Source of the DNA: Microdochium bolleyi
Taxonomy: Eukaryota > Ascomycota > Sordariomycetes > Xylariales > Microdochiaceae
Direction of reading: 5' to 3'
Length of the DNA: 64,000 bases
Assembly: GCA_001566295.1 (NCBI GenBank)
Contig: KQ964247.1
Location: 3,410,001-3,474,000 of the forward strand
The notes beneath the pieces are model-generated. The model was not told the origin of the DNA and did not search any database. It saw only the letters and a program-made list of their open reading frames with translations. The position numbers and the translations under genes were made by a program. Below, piece by piece: positions 56,025 to 64,000 of the stretch. Within the stretch, counting starts at the first letter, position 1; each line of letters opens with the position of its first letter.

Positions 56025-58218
56025 ATGAGGAACATCTTCAACCCCAAAAAATCCTCCTCCCCCAGGAAAACGTCGACGAGCCCCGACAACATCGACACCT
56101 CGGAGACTCCACACACTCACCAGCGCTCGTACCCCCTCAGCTCGGATCCGGCGTCCCCTCTGCGGTCCTCTCCTTCAGCGCACAACGCCTCCAGGTCCCC
56201 CACGAAGAAATCGTCAGCCGACCCCTCCTCCCCCGCGCCGTCATCCCCCAGAGAGCGCGACCAAGGCTCGAAGTCCCGGGGCACTCGCACCTTCAGTAGG
56301 CACTCTACTGATCCGGGATCCTCTTCACGGCGCAAGAAAGGCGACGTCGACACCCACCCGCTCAATCTCCCACCACACGAGTACAAACGCCTATCGGCTC
56401 TGTCCAATATGAGCAACCGGAGTTCCTTTGACAAGATGGATGTGGACAGAGAAGCTGCGAGCTCGCCGCCTGCCCCTGGTCCTCAGGCCTCCTTCTCGGT
56501 GCCTGTCACAGCCTCGACAAACGGGACAAAGGAGAAACCAAAGACGCCCAAGATCGACACGAACGGCGCAGGTCCCGTCCCTCCACCTCACAAGTCCAAC
56601 CCTTCGAGTCCTGTACCAACCGCAGCAGAGGAAGCAGAGTCTTACAAGGCTGTCGGCAACAAGTTCTTCAAGGAGAGAGACTACAGAAATGCCATTATCC
56701 AGTACACCAAAGGTACATTCTCCTAGAGCACATATTCCAGTCGTATCGGCTGTACTAACTCAACTCAATTCGCAGCCATTGAACTTGTGCCGAACTCGGC
56801 CGCCTATCTTGGCAACCGTGCTGCTGCCAACATGTCAAACGGCTCCTACGAAGCTGCTCTCGAGGACTGCTCACGAGCAGTCGATCTTGAACCTACAGAA
56901 GCCAAGTATCTCCTCCGCCTCGCTCGTATCTACACAAGCCTCGGTCGCCCTGACGAGGCCATCACGACATTCGGGCGCATTCAGCCTCCCGCCTCGGCAA
57001 AGGACATGGCTGCCGCGAAGGAGATGCAACACCACATGTCTGCAGCTCAGGACGCTCTTGAGAACGGGACAAGTGGCTCGATGGTGCTACATGCTCTCGA
57101 CATGGCCGAACGTCTTCTTGGCCCTGGCGCTTCAAAGCCTCGCAAATGGCAGCTGATGCGAGGCAATGCCTACCTGAAGATGGGCGGGCTCAACTCATTG
57201 GGCGAGGCGCAGAACGTCGCCATGACCCTGCTTCGTCAGAACAGCCAGGACCCCGAGGCACTCGTACTCCGTGGCCGTGCTCTCTACTCTCAAGGAGACA
57301 ATGACAAGGCCGTTCAGCATTTCCGCAAAGCTCTCAGCTGCGATCCCGACTTCAGAGACGCTGTCAAATGGCTCCGGACAGTACAGAAGCTCGACCGTAT
57401 GAAGGAAGAAGGCAACACAGACTACAAGGCTGGCCGGTGGCAGAACGCCATGGACAAATACACTTCCGCACTGGCGGTGGACCCTACGAACCGCGGCACA
57501 AACTCGAAGCTTCTGCAGAACAGGGCGCTCTGCAACCTGAAGCTCAAGCAATACGACCTCGCAATCGCGGACTGTGACCGTGCCATCAGCTTGGACCCGC
57601 AGTACATGAAGGCTCGCAAAACGAAGGCCAACGCCTTAGGCCAGGCCGAGAAGTGGGAAGACTCGGTGCGCGAGTGGAAGGCTATTCAGGAGCTTGATCC
57701 CGAGGATCGGACAATCGTGAAGGAGATCCGGCGAGCCGAGCTGGAGCTCAAGAAGAGCCAGCGGAAAGATTACTACAAGATTCTCAACATACCCAAGGAT
57801 GCCGACGACAATGCTATCAAGAAGGCCTACCGCAAGCTGGCCATCATTCACCACCCCGATAAGAACCCCAACGACGAGAATGCTGAAGCCCGGTTCAAAG
57901 ACATCAGCGAGGCCTACGAAACACTCAGTGATCCTCAGTAAGTTCTTCTTGTCCTCTTGCCGAACGTGGACGGCACTAGAACATTGGTAACCATTTCGCA
58001 GGAAACGCGCCCGCTTCGACAGTGGCGAAGACCTGGTCGACCCGGCTGACATGTTCGGCGGTGGCGGCGGCATGCATGGCGGTATGCACGGAGGCATTGA
58101 CCCTGAGATCATCTTCAGCATGATGAATGGCGGCGGCGGCTTTGGCGGTGGCGGTGGCTTCCCCGGTGGTGGCCGTCAGCGTGCTCAAGGATTCCCGCAG
58201 GGCTTCCACTTCGGTTGA
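56025..58218 (+). CDS. TPR and J-domain co-chaperone (DNAJC7-like)
   Basis: Co-chaperone that links Hsp70/Hsp90 clients: TPRs bind chaperone tails and the J-domain stimulates Hsp70 (family role; yeast and animal relatives are DNAJC7-type). Exons 56025-56712, 56776-57937 and 58002-58218 (introns 63 and 64 nt) join to 688 aa. The upstream codon in frame (55980) is GTG; ATG 56025 begins [13 protein letters not shown]. The first 205 residues are Ser/Pro/Arg-rich and disordered. From about 208, [31 protein letters not shown] opens the TPR array, which runs to about 575 ([97 protein letters not shown]). The J-domain about 582-645 has HPD in [11 protein letters not shown]. The C-terminus is Gly/Met/His-rich with [10 protein letters not shown] and ends FPQGFHFG. 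Confidence 0.95.
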
Positions 58219-59656
58219 CAACCCGAGTCTGATGAAGGAGAAGAAGAAGACGAAGAAGAAAGCGAAGAACCGGCCGACGACGACGACCATGACGAAGCGC
58301 ACGCCAGGAAGACGACACCAAAGATACCACGGAGGGGGCACAGGATGGAGGATCCGGAGTTGCAGGACAAGGTTGCACGGTTCCAGCGGTGGGCAATGGT
58401 CATTGCTGTGGCTTTTGTATTCTTGCCGTCCCAACTGGCAGCAACCTTGCTCGTTCCATACATATGTTTCTTGCTCTTGAAGACTTCGGGCATGGCACGC
58501 GCTTTTCTGTAACAAGAGCTCGAGTGGAGGAAACTACTCAGGATAGACGATTCATCATCAGAAGGCGTTTTATGCGGGGAAATATCACATGGCGGCCGCG
58601 GCTGTCTGTCTTGCACAGAAGAACCTGGAACTGGCCGAGATTGGTGTTTCTGCGGCTTGTGTTTGATTACCGAGAGAATCAACTCATCCCTGCGATCCCT
58701 GCCAGAATGCGTGCCGAGCAACTTAAACATGGCACGCGCCCCTCCGCCACTTCCGTTCTTGAGTCTAGCGCACGGGTTTAGTTGGGGAAGGATCGCATTG
58801 TTTGAGCCCAGAAATACCCGCCTCACAAAGCACAAGCGCCGATGCTGCCGCGCCCGCACCATCCCTGCTGGCGTGGGACCTGATGGCCACCACAAACAAT
58901 AACAACTGTGCGCAGTCTGGTGGCTACCTGTCTCTTCCCTCTGCATCCTCTGCAACATCATTGCGTTTGCGGCCGCTACCGGACCACGACAGACTTTGCG
59001 CGCCTCCCAGCGTCGTTGCCCAAGAGGCTGCATTGGCGACGTGCAGCTATTGGACTGCCTGCCAACCTTGGAACGGACGCCACGGGTGCTGGTGGGCCTC
59101 GGCGCTGCAAGCTCCAGCAGCTGTATCCGTACCTCGCTGTCTGATTGAGCAACGGTTCGTCATCATTACACCAGTCAAGCTTCAAGTCGACAGCGTTCGA
59201 ACTCGCCTCTTTGTGAGCCGTTCGCTCAAAATATTTGCAGCATCACGGAATCTGTTCCAGGCGCATGGAACCGCTTTTCTGCGATTTGCCAAACGACAGG
59301 CGGCTCCGGAGTGGACGGACAGCACGAAGAACAAACACGCCCACGCAGTGACGCGGCCACAAACCGAGCTCCTCTAACTTGCACCAAGTCTAGACTACCA
59401 ACACGGACGCAGGCGGGCTGTGTGCATTGGATAGCCGAACCTTGAAGCACCTGGGTTCATATTAAAGCTGTCTCCTTTCGCGACAATCTCATTGGAAACA
59501 TCGGCACCATTCGAAAGCTTGCGCGCGACAGAGTCTATCTGTGATCGTAAGACAGTCCAATCAGTAGCAGCTGGCTGCGCACCTCGTGGTCCTTTTCACC
59601 AGAGCATCCGCCCACCGTGAAGATCAGCAAGCATTAGCACCAACGCCTCTTGAACC
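58219..59656. other. intergenic: MFS transporter upstream region
   Basis: About 1.4 kb between two plus-strand genes. The strand just after the stop is purine-rich (GAAGAAGAAG runs at 58230-58270). No supported ORF or RNA. Confidence 0.5.
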
Positions 59657-61678
59657 ATGAGCCCTCACGCGCACCCCAAGGCAGCCGGCGGCAGCAGAGG
59701 CGCGGCGCTCTATCGTCTGCTGCCCTTCAGCCCGTCCACAACCCCACTGCAGGCCACGACGTATTTGCTCGGTATATCGCTCTTCAGTATCTCCTTCCTG
59801 GTATTCCTCAACTCGACTGTATCGTTCGTCATCACGGACCGCCTCGGGATCAAATCTGGCGTCGGCGACATCGTGGGCACCCTGGGCTTCGTGGATGAGA
59901 TCGTTGCCCTGATCGCGTGCCCGGCATGGGGATTGCTCAGCGACCGGCTCGGTGTTCGGTGGGTCGCGGTGCTGGGGTACGCCATCATCGGGATCGCCCT
60001 GTTTTGCTTTGTGCAGGCTCGTGATGTGGGCGGCCTGGTTGTTGTGAGGATCCTGTTCGCGGTCGGTGCCACGGCTGCGGCGACCATGGTTACTGCGGTG
60101 CTGCCTGTGCTTACCGACGATGACGCGGAGGACTCGTCTGAGTCGCAGAGGGACTTCTACGGGCGTCACGACGGTGAGGATGGAGAGGATCCATCACGAG
60201 CGGGAGACGACAGCGATTATCAAGAAGTCAGAATTGGACGGAGGACGAACGCGCGGCACAGCCTGGCGATGAGCACCGAAAGCGACGTCACGATCACGCA
60301 AGAACGGTTTGCCAGGAGCCTGTCGAACATCAGGGAGGACGAAGACGATGGCATCGGCGGCGGCAAGGGCAAGAAGCCGTCTGCCCTGGCTGGCTACGTT
60401 GGGCTGTTCACTGGGTGCGGCGCGCTTGTGGCCTTGACACTATTTCTGCCGCTACCGGCCAAGTTTGGCGAGAAGGATGGAGTCACTCCCGCCGAGGCGG
60501 TCGAATACAGCTACTATGTGGTCGGCACGATCGCCTTTGTTGTGGCGGTATTTGTGTCTTTTGGTTTCCGTACGCTCAGAGGCGAAGAGGGGAAGGGCTG
60601 GGGAATGCTCTTCGGGCTCAGGCAGCGTCACGACGGCGAGGAGCACGATACAACAGGCTTCTCGGACCGTGCCACAGCGGCAGCGCTGGAGGGCACCAAG
60701 TTCTCGCCGGCCACCAAGGGCCCGCTACCGTACCAGGCGCTGCTCATTTCCTCGCTCCGCCTGGGCCTCACAGACTCGCACATCGCGCTGGGCTATCTCG
60801 GTGGCTTCGTAGCCCGGGCCAGCACTGTCGCCATCAGCCTCTTCATCCCGCTCTACGTCAACACGTACTATATGAACCACGGCTTCTGCCAAGGCTCACC
60901 CCACGACCCGTCCCCGGAGCTCAAGAAGGAGTGCCACGCAGCGTATGTGCTGACGGCGATCCTGACAGGCGTCGCGCAACTCGTGGCGCTGATCTGCGCC
61001 CCGGTCTTCGGGTATTTGAGTAGTCGCCGGACACGGTTGACTTTGGGGGGAGGGCACTTGAGACTCAATGTGCCCATCCTTGTGGGTGCTTTGTGTGGTG
61101 TAGTCGGCTACATCATCTTTCCGCGTCTGCAGAGCCCCGAGTTCAAAAACACAGAGGAGAGGGGCGGCAGTGCCGTCGTGTTCCTTGTCGTGTCGCTCCT
61201 GGGCATCAGCCAGATCGCCGCGATCGTGTGCTCGCTCGGCTCTCTAGGCCGGGGCGTGCTCAGTGCCGACCTGCCCGCCGCTGTCATTACAGATACCGAG
61301 GCCACCGTCGCGGCAGGGGGTGTCGTCTCTACAGGCACTTCGACCCGTGGGGAGAACCGCGACGAGACTCAAGCCCTTCTCGGACACGGCAGCGGCAACA
61401 TCAGCGACGACCAACAACAGCAGCACAACGGGAAGACTATCGTCACAATCTCGCGCGTGCAGCTCAAGGGCTCGATCGCGGGCGTGTACTCGTGGTGCGG
61501 TGGAGCGGCGATTCTGCTGCTAACGAAGCTCGGCGGGTATCTGTTCGACGTCAGTTCGAGAGGGGCGCCATTCTACATGATGGCCGGCTTCAACGCAATT
61601 TTATTTGCCGTTAGCTTGGGTGTGGATGTCGGAAGGAGTTTGCGGGAGAGGAGAAGTGAGGAGAGGTTGAGACTGTAA
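59657..61678 (+). CDS. MFS transporter, YCR023C-like
   Basis: Single exon, 673 aa, twelve predicted spans of the major facilitator superfamily; substrate unknown. Span 1 starts about residue 36 (TYLLGISLFSISFLVFLNST), followed by LGFVDEIVALIACPAWGLLSDRLGVRWVAV, which carries the MFS A-motif (G-x-L-S-D-R-x-G-x-R). Then come spans around ILFAVGATAAATMVTAVLPV; a long cytosolic acidic loop about 155-240 (DDDAEDSSESQ, DEDDGIGGGK); spans at 245-310; a central loop; and the second half from IALGYLGGFVARASTVAISLFIPLYVN. Another loop near 545-600 has Gly/Thr/Gln runs. The layout recalls yeast YCR023C and its fungal relatives, vacuole or membrane proteins without a known substrate. The long loops are unusual for drug or sugar carriers. 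Confidence 0.87.
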   Translation: MSPHAHPKAAGGSRGAALYRLLPFSPSTTPLQATTYLLGISLFSISFLVFLNSTVSFVITDRLGIKSGVGDIVGTLGFVDEIVALIACPAWGLLSDRLGVRWVAVLGYAIIGIALFCFVQARDVGGLVVVRILFAVGATAAATMVTAVLPVLTDDDAEDSSESQRDFYGRHDGEDGEDPSRAGDDSDYQEVRIGRRTNARHSLAMSTESDVTITQERFARSLSNIREDEDDGIGGGKGKKPSALAGYVGLFTGCGALVALTLFLPLPAKFGEKDGVTPAEAVEYSYYVVGTIAFVVAVFVSFGFRTLRGEEGKGWGMLFGLRQRHDGEEHDTTGFSDRATAAALEGTKFSPATKGPLPYQALLISSLRLGLTDSHIALGYLGGFVARASTVAISLFIPLYVNTYYMNHGFCQGSPHDPSPELKKECHAAYVLTAILTGVAQLVALICAPVFGYLSSRRTRLTLGGGHLRLNVPILVGALCGVVGYIIFPRLQSPEFKNTEERGGSAVVFLVVSLLGISQIAAIVCSLGSLGRGVLSADLPAAVITDTEATVAAGGVVSTGTSTRGENRDETQALLGHGSGNISDDQQQQHNGKTIVTISRVQLKGSIAGVYSWCGGAAILLLTKLGGYLFDVSSRGAPFYMMAGFNAILFAVSLGVDVGRSLRERRSEERLRL

Positions 61679-62519
61679 AAATATCATGACACACAGAGAT
61701 TGAGTATGCAACATGAGGATAGATCGAATATGTGTTGATCCTTCAATTTAGATTAGGCAGTGCTGGCTTCACCTCATCGCGTGCATGGTGCTCCTGATCG
61801 ATCTCGAGCGATGGACCCCTCTGCCGTGTCCAGTGGGGGTAAAGTGCTGAAGCTCATCGTCCTCCGTGGTATGAATCTCTCCTTCACTACCGGAGTTCCA
61901 AGAGACCCCTGGCTCTGGTGTGCTCCACGGCGCACGCGATCGTCGCGAGCGGGCCTAGCCTTGGTGTTGGAGGAGGGGCAGGGAAACGACGCTGGCGCAC
62001 TACTTTCCTCCGTGCAGACGCCTCCTAGACCTGAGACAGGACATGTCAAATACCGTGGCTGGACAGCCACGATCGCATGCCAGTGTACAATTGACACAAC
62101 ACCGAAAACACCCCCGAGCCGAAATGGCACAACAGAGCTGTCGACCAACAGAGAGACCTTGACTTTGGCTATCGGAGTAGCCCAGCGAAGTACCGCTGCA
62201 GTGTGACCCTGGCCCACCTTTGCACTCCCGCCAGAAATCAGGGGTAGCTCTGGCCTCTCAAACAACCCCGGCCGGACCAGGAAGCACATCGACAACCCCT
62301 CGCTCCCCCAACGGCGAGAAAGTACGACAGCAGTCCCCTGATCCCAGCAAATCCCTGGACAGCGCAGCACCACGCGGCAGAGAGACACCGACCCCGACTC
62401 GTTGCGGTCAGTTGGGCCCGCCGCCGATCCAGTAAGGCGCGCACGCCCGTCCGTCTGGGCCCTCGAGTAGCACGAGAGGGAAACCCCCGAGAGCAAACAG
62501 CAGCCGCGATACCTCGAAC
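61679..62519. other. intergenic: AFI1 upstream region
   Basis: About 840 nt between two plus-strand genes. A 271-codon antisense frame crosses the AFI1 start and has no recognisable domain, so it is not called. Confidence 0.5.
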
Positions 62520-64000
62520 ATGGACGCGTGGCAGGCCACCCAGACTTCCCTACCCTTACGATCGATGCCCACCGGCTCCGGTCCTGCAAACAGCAGCAGC
62601 AGCACCAGCAATAATCGTGCCTCCCTGTCGTCGTTTCCCTCGTCTAGATCGCCGTCGCTGCGGTCCACAGCCTCGCGGCCCTCGAGATCCCCACAACCCC
62701 CGTCGCACCCTGCCGACCTGTTACCGTCCGCCGTGCCCGCCGGCACTTCGTACAACGGCAGCAACGCCCAGCTAGGCGCCATGGGCAGTCAACACAGAGC
62801 AACGTCGTCCTCGCGGGACTCCCCGGCCGCAGCTGGCGGGGCCATGGCAGCGTCAAGACCACACACCCGCTCGCCGCGGCGGCTTCGGTCCCAGTACCCG
62901 CGCTCCTCGATCGAGAACCACGTCGAGTACATTCTCGTCGCCTCGTTCGACATTGATCGGGGCCCCGTCATGGAGCACCAGTACCCGGTCGCCATCACCG
63001 GCGACGAGCACATGCTGGCCGAGCTCATGCTCCCCGACCAGGCGCACGCGCGCAACCAGGACTGGACCATCTTCTTCCTGCACAAGGACACGAGCCAGGA
63101 GGAAGACGAGGAGGAGCAGAAGGAGAAGGAGGCTCGGCGGCGGAGGAGGCAGCGCAGGAGGGATCGGGCGAATGGCATATTGCCAGCTGATGATGAGGAG
63201 GAGGACGACGAAGACTACGATGAGGAGGACGACGACGATGACTGGAGCGACGACGAGTCTACGACCTCGGAGCCAGAGGGTGGCGAGGGTCCGCCGTTGA
63301 TATATGTACTAAACCTGGTCAACACGAAGCACGACAAGACTGTCAAGAGAGGTGCGATTGTCAAGACAATGGCGATATGTACGAGGCATCCGTTCTTGCA
63401 CATCTACAAGGTTGGTCACGCAAATACCGCCAAAGAGCGGTGCTGTCGTTTGATGCTCGTGTGTGCTGACTCGTGGATATAGCCGTTATTGTTACTTGCT
63501 TTGGAAGAATACTTCAAGGCACCCGTGCCCGAGACACTCTCCATGCTGTACGAAGCAGTAAACAGCATGGACCTCTCGCTGATGCCAAAGCTTAGCTTGT
63601 TGGAGCGGAACCTTCTGCAGGCCAGCGACAACAAAGACCTGTTTGTGGAGAAGTTTGAGCAGATCATTCAGAGGAGGATGGCTCGTGGTAATGGGGCCAC
63701 AGAAAAAGGATCACCAGAAGCACCGAGAGGTGCCCCGAAACGACCAGCGATATCTCGCGCTGGCACGAAGGCGCATATTGAGGGGCAGTCGGCCTTCGCG
63801 GTGCCGCGCGACACCCATGAGTTTGAGAGCAGAGTCATGTATAAGGGCATCCCGATCCCCGTCAAGGTCCCGACGGCCATCATGCCTGAGACGGTTGGCG
63901 ACTTCTCGCTCGTAAAGCTGATTCAGCAGTTCTCAGAGCCTCACACGAAAGCGCCGCAACCTTTCAATGTGCATCCGCATCTGACGACCAATGGGCCGCT
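62520..64000 (+). CDS. AFI1: Arf3-interacting protein Afi1, DENN-type (5' part)
   Basis: Partial: cut by the right edge of the window. Exon 1 is 62520-63410; a 72-nt intron (63411-63482) leads to exon 2, which runs off the end at 64000. The first 130 residues are disordered Ser/Pro/Arg. From about 132, [25 protein letters not shown] begins the docking domain for Arf3 (the opening of DENND6/Afi1 proteins), with [24 protein letters not shown], an acidic and basic low-complexity loop (EEDEEEQ, then RRRRRQRR, then [11 protein letters not shown]), [38 protein letters not shown], and in exon 2 [32 protein letters not shown], which continue the u-DENN part. Afi1 is a polarity factor in yeast and binds Arf3 at the membrane (family knowledge). 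The C-terminal SPA-type part should lie beyond the window. Confidence 0.88.

Noticed and set aside
61774..62589. 271-codon antisense frame across the AFI1 start
   Set aside because: No recognisable motif; overlaps the promoter and first codons of a well-supported gene.
10036..64000. Idea of a lipid or secretory gene cluster (Slc1, OBAP, Sec63, ICMT, TMEM170-like, DGAT1)
   Set aside because: The genes are up to 40 kb apart, on both strands, mixed with unrelated genes, and are ordinary housekeeping functions. No shared regulatory motif was seen.

Overview
This window reads as a nuclear chromosome segment of a filamentous ascomycete (Pezizomycotina, most likely a Sordariomycete). It is GC-rich, genes lie on both strands with kilobase spacing, and most have 1-4 short introns (about 50-100 nt) with GTAAGT/GTGAGT donors, a CTAAC/CTGAC-like branch site and a CAG/TAG acceptor. 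The gene set is typically fungal: protein kinase A, TORC2 subunit Sin1/Avo1, Sec63, Ste14-type methyltransferase, Slc1, Pfs2, Nuc1, a Pex8-like protein and Afi1. I support 24 protein genes inside the window, one more cut by its right edge, and one tRNA. No transposon, CRISPR array, rRNA or secondary-metabolite cluster is visible.

Layout. 0.6-5.4 kb: PKA catalytic subunit and a VIP36/Emp47-type cargo lectin, both on minus. 6.5-11.1 kb: an LMBR1-family membrane protein, an intron-containing tRNA-Gln on minus, and an acyl-glycerol-phosphate acyltransferase. 13.4-18.6 kb is the most unusual block: a 302-aa protein made almost only of G, S, N, D, Y, R, K and T with 22 YG cores, an OTT_1508-like deaminase-fold protein convergent with it, and an atypical C2H2 protein whose frame carries an amber codon. 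19.5-22.2 kb: an HSDL2-like short-chain dehydrogenase and a small GPI-anchored wall protein. 23.5-30.6 kb: Sin1, an OBAP/DUF1264 protein and an LCHN/DENN-type protein. 31.5-41.8 kb: Sec63, ICMT, a TMEM170-like membrane protein, the Pex8-like protein and a ZIP zinc transporter. 43.6-52.9 kb: Nuc1-type nuclease, Pfs2, a DGAT1-type acyltransferase and an EF-hand light-chain-like protein. 56-64 kb: a TPR/J-domain co-chaperone, an MFS transporter and the 5' part of Afi1.

The neighbours do not form one pathway. Many act at the ER or on lipids (lectin, Slc1, Sec63, ICMT, TMEM170-like, DGAT1, OBAP), which may be chance. Others are signalling (PKA, Sin1), organelle (Pex8-like, Nuc1) or RNA-processing (Pfs2) housekeeping genes.

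The strongest leads are the SYG-repeat protein with its palindromic stress-type promoter, the in-frame stop of the zinc-finger gene, and the deaminase-fold protein. Exon boundaries given here were derived by hand from splice signals and frame continuity, and start codons are the first supported ATG. No similarity search was run.
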